Shown piece by piece: positions 8,570 to 17,923 of a stretch of DNA of 64,000 nt. The position numbers were made by a program, and so were the translations under genes. Position 1 is the first letter of the stretch, and every line of letters starts with the position of its first letter. The notes below the pieces were generated by a model. That model ran no database searches. It saw only the letters and a list, made by a program, of their open reading frames with translations, and was not told the DNA's origin. Origin of the DNA: Luteimonas suaedae (lineage in GTDB: Bacteria > Pseudomonadota > Gammaproteobacteria > Xanthomonadales > Xanthomonadaceae). The stretch is from contig NZ_VSSP01000010.1 in the NCBI RefSeq assembly GCF_008312895.1, positions 1-64,000 on the forward strand, read 5' to 3'.

Positions 8570-11500
8570 TTACGACGCCTCGCGCTTGACCCGGAACCAC
8601 GCCGCGTACAGCGCCGGCAGGAAGGTCAGCGTCAGCACCGTCGCCACGGTCAGGCCGCCCATGATCGCCACCGCCATCGGCCCGAAGAACACGCTGCGCG
8701 AGAGTGGGATCATCGCCAGGATCGACGCCAGCGCGGTCAGCACGATCGGGCGGAAGCGGCGCACGGTGGCCTCGACGATCGCGTGCCAGCGATCGAGACC
8801 GGCGGCGACGTCCTGTTCGATCTGGTCGACCAGGATCACTGCGTTGCGCATGATCATGCCGGCCAGCGCGATCGTGCCCAGCATCGCCACGAACCCGAAC
8901 GGCACCCGGAACGCCAGCAGGAACAACGTCACCCCGATCAGGCCCAACGGCGCGGTCAGCAGGACCAGCGCCACGCGCGGGAAGCTGCGCAGCTGCAGCA
9001 TCAGCAGCGACACCACCACGAACAGGAACAGCGGCATGCCGGCCCTGATCGAATCCTGCCCGCGCGCCGAATCCTCGACCGTGCCGCCGGTCTCCAGCAG
9101 GTAGCCCTGCGGCAGTTCCGCGCGGATCTCCTCCAGCGTCGGCAGGATCTGCGCGACCACCGTCGGCGGCGTCAGCCCGTTGCGGATGTCGGCGCGCACG
9201 GTCACCGTCGGCAGGCGATCGCGATGCCAGATGATGCCGTCCTCGAACACGTATTCCAGGGTCGCGATCTGCGACACCGGCACCGACTGCCCGCTTTCGG
9301 TCGGCACCGCCAGGCTGCCCAGCATCTCCAGCTGCCCACGCTCGTCGGCCGGGCCGCGCAGCAGCATCTCGACCAGCTCGTTGCCCTCGCGGTACACGCT
9401 CACCGGCAGTCCGGACAGCGAGCCCGACAGGAACTGCGCCACGTGCTGCGAACTCACCCCGAGGGCGCGGGCGCGGTCCTGGTCGATTTTCAGCCGCACC
9501 ACCTTGCTGGGCTCGTCCCAGTCAAGATTGACGTTGGTGACATGCGGGTTGGCGCGGACCTTGTCGGCCACGGCGCGCGCGATCCCGCGCACACGCTCGA
9601 CATGTTCGCCGGACACGCGCAGCTGTACCGGATAGCCCACCGGCGGCCCGGTCTCCAGCCGGGTGACCCGCAACTGCAGCTCGGGAAATGCGGGCGCGAC
9701 CTCGTCGGTCAGCCAGGCGCGGACCTGCTCGCGCGCAGCGACGTCAGTGGTCATCACTACGAACTGGGAGAAATTCGCCTGCGGCAACTGCTGGTCGAGC
9801 GGCAGGTAGAAACGCGGCGAGCCGGTGCCGACGTAGGCGACGTAGTTGTCGACGCCTTCGTGTCCGGCCAGCAGCTTCTCGAGTTTTCGCGCCTGCGTCT
9901 CGGTGGCGCGCAACGAGCTGCCCTCGGCCAGTTCCAGGTCGACCATCAACTCCAGCCGGGTCGAGTCGGGAAAGAACTGCTGCGGCACGAAGCGGAACAG
10001 CAGCAGCGAACCGACGAACAGCGCCACCGTGGCGCCGATCACCAGCCAGCGGTGCGCCAGCGACCAGTCCAGCCATTGCCGGAACCGGCGGTAGAACGGA
10101 CGCTGGTACGGATCATGGTCATGCGCATCGTCCGGCCCGGGTTCGAGCACGAAGGCGAGCGCGGGCCAGCGGTCGGCGAGCCGCGCGCGGAACGCGCGCC
10201 AGCGCGCGACCGGCGAGCCGGGGCGAGGCGGCCGCGGCTTGCCGAAGTCCGGCAGCATCTTGTCGCCCAGGTACGGAATGAACAGCACCGCCGCGATCCA
10301 TGACACCACCAGCGCGATCGTCACCACCTGGAACAGCGAGCGGGTGTACTCGCCGGTGCTCGAGGCCGCGGTGGCGATCGGCAGGAAGCCGGCGGCGGTC
10401 ACCAGGGTGCCGGTGAGCATCGGGAAGGCGGTGTGGTCCCAGGCGAAGCTGGCCGCCTTCAGCCGACTGAAGCCCTGTTCCATCTTGATCGCCATCATCT
10501 CCACCGCGATGATCGCGTCGTCCACCAGCAGGCCCAGCGCCAGTACCAGCGCGCCCAGCGAGATCTTGTGCAGGCCGATGCCGAAGTAGTGCATCGCCGC
10601 GAAGGTCATCGCCAGCACCAGCGGGATCGATACCGCCACCACCAGGCCGGTGCGGAAACCGAGCGAGAAGAAGCTCACCAGCAGCACGATCGCCACCGCC
10701 TCGGCCAGCACCCTGACGAACTCGCCGACCGAGTCCTCCACCGCCTTCGGCTGGTCGGCCACCTTGCGCAGCTGCATGCCCACCGGCAGCGTCTCCTGCA
10801 GCCGTGCGAACTCGGTTTCCAGCGTCTCGCCCAGGCGCAGGATGTCGCCGCCCTCGTGCATCGACACCGCGATACCGATCGCGTTCTCGCCCATGAAGCG
10901 CATCCGCGGCGCCGCCGGATCGGCGAAACCACGTTGCACGGTGGCGATGTCGTCGAGGCGGATGGTGCGGTCGCCGGCACGGATGGGGAACGCGCGGATC
11001 GCCTCGACCGAATCGAAGGCGCCGTCGACGCGCAGCCGCACGCGGTCGCTCGCGGTTTCGAAGAAGCCGGCCGGCGTCACCGCGTTCTGCTCGGCCAGCG
11101 CCTGCTGCACCGTCGCCAGCGGGATGCCGAGGGTGGCCAGCCGGGTGTTGCTGACCTCGATCCAGATCTTCTCGTCCTGCAGCCCGACCAGCTCGACCTT
11201 GCCGACATCCGGCAGTCGCTGCAGCTGCAACTGCAGGCGGTCGGCGTAATCCTTCATCACCGCATAGTCGTAGCCGTCCGCGGTCAGCGCGTAGACGTTG
11301 CCGAAGGTGTCGCCGAATTCGTCGTTGAAGAACGGGCCGACCACGCCCTCGGGCAGGGTGGCGCGGATGTCACCGACCTTCTTGCGCACCTGGTACCAGA
11401 GGTCCGGAATCTCGCTCGAGCGCATCGAGTCGCGCGCGGTGAAGATCACCTGCGATTCGCCCGGCCGCGAGTACGAGCGGATGAACTCGTAATCGCCGGT

Positions 11501-11728
11501 CTCCATCAGCTTCTTCTCGATGCGCTCGGTAACCTGCCTGGACACCTCGTCCGCGGTCGCGCCGGGCCATAGCGTGCGCACGACCATCGCCTTGAACGTG
11601 AACGGCGGATCCTCGGACTGGCCCAGGCGCAGGTAGGACCAGGTGCCAACGATCGCCACCACCAGCATCGCGTACAGCACCAGGCCGCGGTTGCCGAGGG
11701 CCCATTCGGAAAGATTGAAGCGGGTCAT
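8570..11728 (-). CDS. RND-family efflux transporter permease
   Basis: This 1052-residue inner-membrane proton antiporter has full family length. The chain begins with the cytoplasmic tail and first membrane helix (ALGNRGLVLYAMLVVAIVGTWSYL), then a periplasmic loop, TM2-TM6 with the paired aspartates in GLLVDDAIIAVEMM that match the proton-relay helix of AcrB, a second large loop, and TM8-TM12 ending in LTFLPALYAAWFRVKRE. The gene follows its adaptor after a 370-base repeat-filled gap. Substrates cannot be told from sequence. It belongs to the hydrophobe/amphiphile or multidrug branch rather than the heavy-metal branch. Confidence 0.94.
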   Translation of the reverse strand: MTRFNLSEWALGNRGLVLYAMLVVAIVGTWSYLRLGQSEDPPFTFKAMVVRTLWPGATADEVSRQVTERIEKKLMETGDYEFIRSYSRPGESQVIFTARDSMRSSEIPDLWYQVRKKVGDIRATLPEGVVGPFFNDEFGDTFGNVYALTADGYDYAVMKDYADRLQLQLQRLPDVGKVELVGLQDEKIWIEVSNTRLATLGIPLATVQQALAEQNAVTPAGFFETASDRVRLRVDGAFDSVEAIRAFPIRAGDRTIRLDDIATVQRGFADPAAPRMRFMGENAIGIAVSMHEGGDILRLGETLETEFARLQETLPVGMQLRKVADQPKAVEDSVGEFVRVLAEAVAIVLLVSFFSLGFRTGLVVAVSIPLVLAMTFAAMHYFGIGLHKISLGALVLALGLLVDDAIIAVEMMAIKMEQGFSRLKAASFAWDHTAFPMLTGTLVTAAGFLPIATAASSTGEYTRSLFQVVTIALVVSWIAAVLFIPYLGDKMLPDFGKPRPPRPGSPVARWRAFRARLADRWPALAFVLEPGPDDAHDHDPYQRPFYRRFRQWLDWSLAHRWLVIGATVALFVGSLLLFRFVPQQFFPDSTRLELMVDLELAEGSSLRATETQARKLEKLLAGHEGVDNYVAYVGTGSPRFYLPLDQQLPQANFSQFVVMTTDVAAREQVRAWLTDEVAPAFPELQLRVTRLETGPPVGYPVQLRVSGEHVERVRGIARAVADKVRANPHVTNVNLDWDEPSKVVRLKIDQDRARALGVSSQHVAQFLSGSLSGLPVSVYREGNELVEMLLRGPADERGQLEMLGSLAVPTESGQSVPVSQIATLEYVFEDGIIWHRDRLPTVTVRADIRNGLTPPTVVAQILPTLEEIRAELPQGYLLETGGTVEDSARGQDSIRAGMPLFLFVVVSLLMLQLRSFPRVALVLLTAPLGLIGVTLFLLAFRVPFGFVAMLGTIALAGMIMRNAVILVDQIEQDVAAGLDRWHAIVEATVRRFRPIVLTALASILAMIPLSRSVFFGPMAVAIMGGLTVATVLTLTFLPALYAAWFRVKREAS

Positions 11729-12098
11729 GGTGCGGTCCGCATCGGAAATTCGGCCCCGGGCATGGTGATCGCCCCGTCATCCGGCCTGCGCCGTCCTCCG
11801 CAGGCGGACACGCTCCCTCCCCCGCTTGCGGGGGAGGGCCGGGGTGGGGGCAAGCCGGAGACGGGCCGGATCGGCGGCATCGGAGTCGAGAGGTGCGCCG
11901 AACTTTCTGGACAGTCCGGGTCGGTTATCGAAGAGGAAAGATGACCGGCGCGTCGCCCCCATCCCATCTGCCCCGGCCCGTCGGCGCAGCCGACGGGCGC
12001 TCTGCGAGCCGCGAGCCAATGGCTCGCAAGCGGCTCGCCTCGCCCCCCGCAAGCGGGAGAAGGGGAGTTGATGCTGTGCGCGAGTTCCTGCGACGACA
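11729..12098. other. 370-base gap with several hairpins between RND adaptor and permease
   Basis: No gene is supported here. The gap carries hairpins CCCTCCCCCGC/GCGGGGGAGGG (11815-11838), GCCCGTCGG/CCGACGGGC (11976-11998), a GCGAGCC/GGCTCGC pair near 12006-12035, and CCCGCAAGCGGG near 12047. These resemble other dispersed hairpins at 3260 and 59640-59690. Since the adaptor is transcribed first, the hairpins could lower permease expression relative to adaptor, but that is inference. Confidence 0.6.
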
Positions 12099-13232
12099 TC
12101 ACCGGGCCTTTGTGGTTGTCGGCTTCGGGATTCTCGGTTCTATGGGTCTGTTCTCGCGGTCGACCGGGGCCACCGGCTGGCCCTCCCGCAGCAGGTGGCC
12201 GCCGGCGACGACCACCAGTGCATCCGCGGGGAGGCCGTCGAGCACCGGGACGCGCTCGGCGCCGAACTCGCCCAACCGGACCGGCATGCGCCGGGCCACC
12301 GGGTCCTGCGGATCGACCACCCACAGCGCAGTACCGCCGTCGTCGCCACGCTGCACCGCCGACAACGGCACGCTGATGGCCACGTCGTCCGCGTCGGCGG
12401 CATACACGCGCGCGCTCTGCCCCAGTTCGACCGCGGCGGCGGCGGCGTCCTCCAGCGCGACGCGCGCGGCGTAGGTGCGCGCCTGCCGGTCGGCCGCCGG
12501 CGCGATCTCGCGGATGTGCCCGGACCAGCGCCGCCCCGGCGCACTCCATAACGCCACCGCGACCTCCTGGCCGACCCGGAAGGCATGGATGCGCGATTCC
12601 GGCAGCGCGACTGCGACTTCGCGGCCACCATCGCCGGCCAGGGTGAAGATCGTCTGCCCGGCGGCGACGACCTGCCCGGCCTCGGCCTGGCGGTCGGCGA
12701 TCACGCCATCCTCGGGCGCCCGCAGTTCGGTGTAGCCGGCCTGGTTGCGGGCCACGTCCAGCTGCGCGCGCGCCGCCCGCGCCTGCCCCTGCGCGGCGCG
12801 AAAGGCGGCGGTCTGGGCGTCGAGGGTCGACTGGCTGACCAGCTGCTGTGCGCCCAGCCGTTCGTAGCGTGCCTGGTCGGCGCGGGCGCGCTTGAGCTCG
12901 GCTTCGGCCGCGGCGTACTGGGCCTGGGCCGACTGCGCCTGCAGGCGCTGGTCGCCCGGATCGAGTTCGGCCAGCAGATCGCCGCGGCGGACCACGGCGC
13001 CGATGTCGACATGGCGCTTCACCAGCTTGCCGCCGACCCGGAACGACAGTGCGCTCTCCTCGCGGGCGCGGATTTCGCCGGCCAGCGCCAGCGCCGTGCC
13101 GGCCGCGTGCTCGGTCGGGCGCTCGACCAGGACCGGGCGCGGCGCGGCCTCCGTTCCGCCGTCGCCGCCACAGCCGCCCAGCAGCAACGCCAAGGCCGCC
13201 ATGGCCATGCCCCTTCCCTGATTGCCACCCAT
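12099..13232 (-). CDS. RND efflux periplasmic adaptor lipoprotein
   Basis: The 377-residue membrane-fusion protein links the downstream RND permease to an outer-membrane channel. A lipobox LLGGC puts the lipidated cysteine at residue 21. The body shows the barrel-sandwich half-motif (VGGKLVKRHVDIGAVVRRGDLLAELDPGD), an alpha-helical hairpin rich in Gln and Ala, then LRAPEDGVIADRQAEAGQVVAAGQTIF and a C-terminal beta domain. The ATG at 13232 follows AAGGAGG five bases upstream, so it is preferred over the ATG nine codons earlier. It is divergent from the TetR gene across 84 bases. Confidence 0.93.
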   Translation of the reverse strand: MGGNQGRGMAMAALALLLGGCGGDGGTEAAPRPVLVERPTEHAAGTALALAGEIRAREESALSFRVGGKLVKRHVDIGAVVRRGDLLAELDPGDQRLQAQSAQAQYAAAEAELKRARADQARYERLGAQQLVSQSTLDAQTAAFRAAQGQARAARAQLDVARNQAGYTELRAPEDGVIADRQAEAGQVVAAGQTIFTLAGDGGREVAVALPESRIHAFRVGQEVAVALWSAPGRRWSGHIREIAPAADRQARTYAARVALEDAAAAAVELGQSARVYAADADDVAISVPLSAVQRGDDGGTALWVVDPQDPVARRMPVRLGEFGAERVPVLDGLPADALVVVAGGHLLREGQPVAPVDRENRPIEPRIPKPTTTKAR

Positions 13233-13267
13233 CGCGGCCTCCTTCGCCATAGCCGGCAAATTAATGA

Positions 13268-13310
13268 ACCGGTCCGTATAGTATAAATATCAAACTGGTT
13301 GGTCTAGTAT
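13268..13310. promoter_or_regulatory. Putative tandem operator for the divergent TetR/RND promoters
   Basis: In the 84-base divergent gap two similar 17-mers lie in direct orientation 26 bases apart: ACCGGTCCGTATAGTAT (13268-13284) and ACTGGTTGGTCTAGTAT (13294-13310), identical at 12 positions. The surrounding DNA (GTATAAATAT) is the most AT-rich stretch nearby, as expected for promoters. TetR repressors usually act on such gaps. Binding is inferred. Confidence 0.6.
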
Positions 13311-13316
13311 TGAAGC

Positions 13317-13985
13317 ATGTCACGAAAACCCCTTCCCAAGGCCACGGCCAGCCCCGGCCGCCCCAAGGACCTGACCAAGCGCGCGGCGATCCTCGATGCC
13401 GCCGAGCGCATGTTCCTGCAGCAGGGCTACGAGGGTGTCAGCATGGACCAGATCGCCAGCGAGGCCGGCGTTTCCAAGCTCACTGTCTACAGCCATTTCG
13501 GCGACAAGGACACACTGTTCGCCGAGGCCGCCAAGGCGTATTGCGAACAGCAGATGCCGATCTCGATTTTCGATCCGTCTCCGGGCCGTCCCTTGCGCGA
13601 GCGCCTGCTGGAGATCGCCAACGCCTTCTTCGCCATGGTCAGCTCGCCCGAGGCGGTGGCCGGACACCGGCTGCTCTGCACGCCGCAGATGGTCGAAAAG
13701 CGCCTGTCACGGGCCTTCTGGCAAGGCGGGCCGGTCCGCGTGCAGACCGCCTTCTCCGAACTGTTGCGGCGGCGGGTCAAGGCCGGGCAACTGGAGATCG
13801 ACGACATTCCGCGCGCCTCCGCGCAGTTCTTCACCCTGCTCAAGGGCGACCTGCACGCGATGATGGTATTCGAATGCTGCAGCGAGGAGACCAACTGCGA
13901 GGCGCATCGCCAGGCCCATATCGAGGCATCGGTCGACATGTTCCTGCGCGCCTATGCGCCCCGGCGCCCGGATGCCACACCGTGA
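13317..13985 (+). CDS. TetR/AcrR-family repressor of the adjacent RND pump
   Basis: The 222-residue regulator has a standard N-terminal TetR helix-turn-helix: ILDAAERMFLQQGYEGVSMDQIASEAGVSKLTVYSHFGDKDTLFAEA (about residues 25-71), and a helical C-terminal ligand domain ending near VDMFLRAYAPRRP. The basic leader KATASPGRPKDLTKR is typical. It is divergently placed from the pump adaptor, so it very probably represses the pump and itself, with release by a pump substrate. The ligand is unknown. Confidence 0.92.
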   Translation: MSRKPLPKATASPGRPKDLTKRAAILDAAERMFLQQGYEGVSMDQIASEAGVSKLTVYSHFGDKDTLFAEAAKAYCEQQMPISIFDPSPGRPLRERLLEIANAFFAMVSSPEAVAGHRLLCTPQMVEKRLSRAFWQGGPVRVQTAFSELLRRRVKAGQLEIDDIPRASAQFFTLLKGDLHAMMVFECCSEETNCEAHRQAHIEASVDMFLRAYAPRRPDATP

Positions 13986-14114
13986 CCTGCGTCGCGATGA
14001 CTTATGGCACTCAGTCATCGTCCTGCGGGCGGCGATGCTGTCCGCGGACGCCTGGTGCGGCCGCTCCCCGCAATGCCCGCTAAACTTGCGCTCCCCGCGC
14101 ACGAGACCACCACG

Positions 14115-14777
14115 ATGACGATCGATTACGCCAGAGCCCGCGAAGTCATGGTCGAGCAGCAGATCCGGCCATGGGACGTGCTGGACCAGCGCGTGCTCGA
14201 CGTGCTCGCCGAACTGCCGCGCGAAGACTTCGCGCCCGAGCCATACCGCGCACTGGCCTATAGCGACATCGAGATTCCGCTCGGCCACGGCGAGCGCATG
14301 CTCAAGCCGGTCGTCACCGGGCGGATCCTGCAGTCGCTGGCGCCGGCCGCTGGCGAGGACGTACTTGAGATCGGTACCGGCAGCGGATACCTCAGCGCCT
14401 GCCTCGGACGTCTGGCGCGCGACGTGGTCAGCCTGGAGCGCCACGCCGACCTCGCCGAGGCCGCGCGCGCGCGCCTGGGCGCCCATGGCATCGGCAACGT
14501 CGCGGTCGAGACCGCCGACGCCTTCGCCTGGGACACCGAACGCCGCTTCGACGCGATCTGCGTGACCGCCGCAGTCGACCGTATCCCGTCACGTTTCCTC
14601 GGCTGGCTGCGTCCGGGTGGGCGGATGTTCGTCGTCCACGGCCGCGCGCCGGCGATGGAGGCGGTGCTGATCCATATGGTCGGCGACGACGTCAACGCCG
14701 CGCGTACCGAATCGTTGTTCGAAACCGACATCGGCTATCTCGCCGGCGCCGCGCCGGCGCCCGAATTCCAGCTCTGA
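14115..14777 (+). CDS. pcm: Protein-L-isoaspartate O-methyltransferase family protein
   Basis: This SAM-dependent methyltransferase repairs isoaspartyl residues in damaged proteins. The 220-residue protein starts MTIDYARAREVMVEQQIRPWDV, has IPLGHGERMLKPVV (about 54-67), and the SAM motif VLEIGTGSGYLSACL (83-97), followed by acidic VVSLERHADLA. The open frame extends 37 codons upstream, but that part is low-complexity and the ATG at 14115 gives the conserved N-terminus. It lies just upstream of tolC, a pairing I recall from Xanthomonadaceae. The substrate-binding region is less conserved than in E. coli Pcm, so another methyl acceptor is possible. Confidence 0.88.
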   Translation: MTIDYARAREVMVEQQIRPWDVLDQRVLDVLAELPREDFAPEPYRALAYSDIEIPLGHGERMLKPVVTGRILQSLAPAAGEDVLEIGTGSGYLSACLGRLARDVVSLERHADLAEAARARLGAHGIGNVAVETADAFAWDTERRFDAICVTAAVDRIPSRFLGWLRPGGRMFVVHGRAPAMEAVLIHMVGDDVNAARTESLFETDIGYLAGAAPAPEFQL

Positions 14778-14833
14778 CCCGAGCCTCCGCGCACACCCGC
14801 ACGGATCTCACCGGACACGCAAAGGACCCCCGC

Positions 14834-16183
14834 ATGCTTCGCCGCCCTCTCGCAATCGCCCTCACCCTCGCCCTGCTGCCGGCCTCGGGCTTCGCCCAGG
14901 ACCTGCTGCAGACCTACGAGATGGCCCGCAGCGGCGATCCGCAGCTGTCGATCTCCGAGTCCAACCGCGACATCGCCCGCGAAGGCCGGGTGCAGGCGCG
15001 GGCGCAGCTGCTGCCGCAGATCAGCGGTAGCGCCTCGCTCAGCCGCAACTACGTGGCCGACACACGCGGCGACCTGCGCCGTCGCAGCGTCGGCGTCGAC
15101 CTCAACCAGACCGTGTTCGACCTCGGGCAGATCTCCAGCCTGCGCGCGCAACGCGATCTCGACACCGCCGCTGGCTTCGATCTTGAGGCCGCCAACGATG
15201 AGCTGATCACTCGCACCGCCGCCGCTTACTTCAACGTGCTGGTGGCGATCGAGACCCTGGCCGCCGCCGAGGCGTCCGAGGCCGCGCTGCAGAAGCAGTA
15301 CGATTTCGCCGATAAGCGACTGGAAGTGGGCCTGGCGCCGATCACCGACGTGCACGAGGCCCGCGCGCAGTACGACGGCGCCCGCGCCAACGTGATCCTT
15401 GCCCGCAACGAACTCGAGGATGCCTATCAGGCCCTTGCCGAGATCACCGGCCGGCCGGTGCGCGACCTGCGCGCACTGCCGGACGACTTCCAGCCGGAAG
15501 TGCCGGCTGAAGGCGCCGCCGACGACTGGGTCGCCACCGCAATCGCCAACAATCCGTCGCTGCGCGCCGCCGAGTACGCCTTCCAGGCCGCCGAGCACAG
15601 TGTCACCACCGCCAAGTCGGGGCATTTGCCGCGGCTCTCGCTCGGCGCTGGCTATAGCAACGGCGCGTCCTGGGGAGAGTTGAGCCGTCCCAACCAAGAT
15701 CCCACCGCAACCAGCGAGGGCCACAACGTCGGCCTGACCCTGGTCGTGCCGATCTTCAGCGGTGGCGCCACCCAGTCCGGCGTGCGCGAGGCGATCGCCC
15801 GCCGCGACATCGCGCAGGACCAGCTGGAACAGACCCGGCGCGCGCTCGAACGCAATGCCCGCAACGCCTACCAGACCGTGGTCGCCGGTGTCTCCGAGAT
15901 CGAAGCGCGGCGCCAGGCGGTGATCTCGGCGCGCAGCGCCTACGAGGCCTCGCAGGTCGGCCTGGAAGTCGGCACCCGCACCGTGGTCGACGTGCTGATC
16001 AACCAGCAGACGCTGTTCAACGCCGAGCAGCAGCACGCGCTGGCGCGCTACAACTTCCTGCAGAACCGGCTGCTGCTGGCACAGGCCGCCGGCACCCTCG
16101 ACATCGACGATCTGCGGGAGATCAACGGCCTGCTCACCACCGAGGCCGAGGCGCGCCTGGACACTCCGCAGCAGCAGCAGTAG
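14834..16183 (+). CDS. tolC: TolC-family outer-membrane efflux channel
   Basis: The 449-residue protein has a cleavable signal peptide (MLRRPLAIALTLALLPASGFAQ) and the two-fold TolC repeat: DLLQTYEMARSGDPQL at the start of the mature protein and a second outer-membrane efflux repeat from about residue 230 (NNPSLRAAEYAFQAAEHSVTTAKSGHLPRLSLGAGYS). RTVVDVLINQQTLFNAEQQHALARYNFL near residues 380-407 is a hallmark. AAAGGA lies upstream of the ATG. It probably serves several pumps, including the RND system nearby. It converges on waaA. Confidence 0.95.
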   Translation: MLRRPLAIALTLALLPASGFAQDLLQTYEMARSGDPQLSISESNRDIAREGRVQARAQLLPQISGSASLSRNYVADTRGDLRRRSVGVDLNQTVFDLGQISSLRAQRDLDTAAGFDLEAANDELITRTAAAYFNVLVAIETLAAAEASEAALQKQYDFADKRLEVGLAPITDVHEARAQYDGARANVILARNELEDAYQALAEITGRPVRDLRALPDDFQPEVPAEGAADDWVATAIANNPSLRAAEYAFQAAEHSVTTAKSGHLPRLSLGAGYSNGASWGELSRPNQDPTATSEGHNVGLTLVVPIFSGGATQSGVREAIARRDIAQDQLEQTRRALERNARNAYQTVVAGVSEIEARRQAVISARSAYEASQVGLEVGTRTVVDVLINQQTLFNAEQQHALARYNFLQNRLLLAQAAGTLDIDDLREINGLLTTEAEARLDTPQQQQ

Positions 16184-16216
16184 CGCCGAATCCACCGCCC
16201 CCCATCCACCCGCCCC

Positions 16217-16359
16217 GTAGGAGCGCGCCATGCGCGCGATGCCGCGGGTGTCTCCGGTCTCGGTCATCGGCGACCCCGCCGCGAACCGGAAGGCGCACCG
16301 GTGGCCGGAGTCGCGGGCGGCGAAACGCCCGCGGTATCGCGCGCATGGCGCGCTCCTAC
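16217..16359. repeat. GTAG-headed REP doublet (copy 1)
   Basis: A unit starting GTAGGAGCGCGCC at 16217 (stem GCGCGC around a CAT loop) is mirrored by its complement ending GGCGCGCTCCTAC at 16359; about 80 bases of non-repeat DNA lie between. The tetranucleotide GTAG at the head is the mark of the REP class described in Stenotrophomonas maltophilia, which is moved by RAYT transposases. It occupies the tolC-waaA convergent gap. Other copies are at 18974-19115 and 39938-40095. Confidence 0.9.
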
Positions 16360-16389
16360 GGGGGCGGGCATTCGCGCCGACGATGGCCG

Positions 16390-17676
16390 CTACGGCAGGT
16401 CGGCGTAGACCACGGCCAAGGTACGCTCGACCGCGCCGCGCCCCTCCTCCACCAATGCCGCTGCGGCCGACGTCATCGCCGCACGCTGTCCGCTGTCGGC
16501 CAGCAATGCGGCGACCGCCGCGCCCACCGCGGCGGCATCGGCGCCGATGCGCAGGCCGCCGGCCTGTTCGAGCCGGCGCGCGATCTCGGTGAAGTTGTGC
16601 AGGTGCGGGCCGGTCACCACGGCGGTGCCGACCGCGGCCGGCTCGAGCAGGTTGTGCCCGCCCACGTCCTGCAGGCTGCCGCCGACGAACGCCACGTCGG
16701 CGCAGCCGTAGAAGTTCATCAGCTCGCCGAGGGTGTCGACCACGAACACGGCGTCGGCCGCGTCCGGCCAGTGGGTAAACTTGCGGGTGGCGGTACGCCA
16801 GCCCGCGGTCACCGCCTGCTGCGCGACGGCGCGGAAGCGTTCCGGATGCCGCGGCGCCCACAGCAGCAACAGGTCCGGCCAGCGTTCGCGCAGCCGGCGA
16901 TGGATCTCCAGCACCGGTGCTTCTTCCTCCTCGTGCGTGCTGGCGGCGATCCAGACCGGGCGAGCGCCGATGCGGCCGCGGAAGCCACCCACGAACGCGT
17001 CCAGCGCGGGATCGACGGCGATGTCGTACTTGAGGTTGCCGGTGACCACGATCTGCCCGGCCAAGGCGCCGAGGCGCTCGAACCGCCTGCCATCGTCGGC
17101 CGATTGCGCCGCCACCACCCGCACCGTGCGCAGCGCGCGGCCGACCAGCGGCCGCAGCACCCGGTAGCCGCGCAGCGAGCGCGCCGACAGCCGCGCATTG
17201 ACCACGTACACCGGGATACCGTGGTCGCGGCAGCAGAACAGCAGGTTCGGCCACAGCTCGGTTTCCACGATCAGGCCCAGCTGCGGCCGGTAATGCTCGA
17301 GGAAGCGGCGCACCGCGCCGGACAGGTCGTAGGGCAGATACACGTGCTCGACGCGCCGGTCCCAGAGCGTCGTCACCCGCGCCGAGCCGGTTGGAGTGAT
17401 GGTGGTCACCAGCAGGCGCAGGTCGGGGCGCTGGCGCAGCAGGGCGTCGATCAGCGGCGCCGCGGCGTTGACCTCGCCCACCGACACCGCGTGCACCCAG
17501 ACGGTGGCGGCATGCGGCGCATCGCGGTACGAGGCGTAGCGCTCGCTCCAGCGCTGGAAGTACTCGGCCTGGCGGAAACCGCGCCAGATCAGGTGGTATA
17601 CCGTCACCGGCACCAAGAGATAGAGCACGGCCGAGTACAGGCCGCGCAGCAGGCGTTCGACGAGGGTTTCCGGCAT
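16390..17676 (-). CDS. waaA: 3-deoxy-D-manno-octulosonic acid (Kdo) transferase
   Basis: WaaA adds Kdo from CMP-Kdo to the lipid A precursor at the inner membrane. The 428-residue protein starts MPETLVERLLRGLYSAVLYLLVPVTVYHLIWRG, an N-terminal membrane anchor, followed by WVHAVSVGEVNAA, ETELWPNLLF (a Kdo-transferase signature) and the donor-binding region FVGGSLQDVGGHNLLEPAAVGTAVVTGPHLHNF. A much longer frame runs upstream to 18381, but it is antisense to lpxL and crosses a repeat, so the ATG at 17676 was used. It is divergent from lpxL. Confidence 0.95.
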   Translation of the reverse strand: MPETLVERLLRGLYSAVLYLLVPVTVYHLIWRGFRQAEYFQRWSERYASYRDAPHAATVWVHAVSVGEVNAAAPLIDALLRQRPDLRLLVTTITPTGSARVTTLWDRRVEHVYLPYDLSGAVRRFLEHYRPQLGLIVETELWPNLLFCCRDHGIPVYVVNARLSARSLRGYRVLRPLVGRALRTVRVVAAQSADDGRRFERLGALAGQIVVTGNLKYDIAVDPALDAFVGGFRGRIGARPVWIAASTHEEEEAPVLEIHRRLRERWPDLLLLWAPRHPERFRAVAQQAVTAGWRTATRKFTHWPDAADAVFVVDTLGELMNFYGCADVAFVGGSLQDVGGHNLLEPAAVGTAVVTGPHLHNFTEIARRLEQAGGLRIGADAAAVGAAVAALLADSGQRAAMTSAAAALVEEGRGAVERTLAVVYADLP

Positions 17677-17766
17677 CGCGAAAGGATACCCGCTGGCCCG
17701 TCGGTGATGCGCGGTGGCGCGATACGCGGGGAACCGCAAAGCCGCAAGCGCAGCTGTCCATGCCCG

Positions 17767-17863
17767 CCATCCCGGCGCAAGCCGGAATCCAGCTTGATCT
17801 TCTTTCCTCCAAGCGATCACGCATCGCATAGAAGAACCGGATCCCGGCCTGCGCCGGGATGAC
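17767..17863. repeat. Paired GTCATCCCGGCGC hairpins between waaA and lpxL
   Basis: A unit GCCATCCCGGCGCAAGCC starting at 17767 faces an inverted unit ending GCGCCGGGATGAC at 17863; about 47 unrelated bases separate them. The arrangement and sequences match 6454-6534. It fills most of the divergent waaA-lpxL gap, so the promoters must lie within or beside it. Confidence 0.85.
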
Positions 17864-17923
17864 GGCAATGGGCACCATTTTTTTCCCTCCTTTTCCCTTC
17901 GCCCACACCCGTACAATTCCCCG

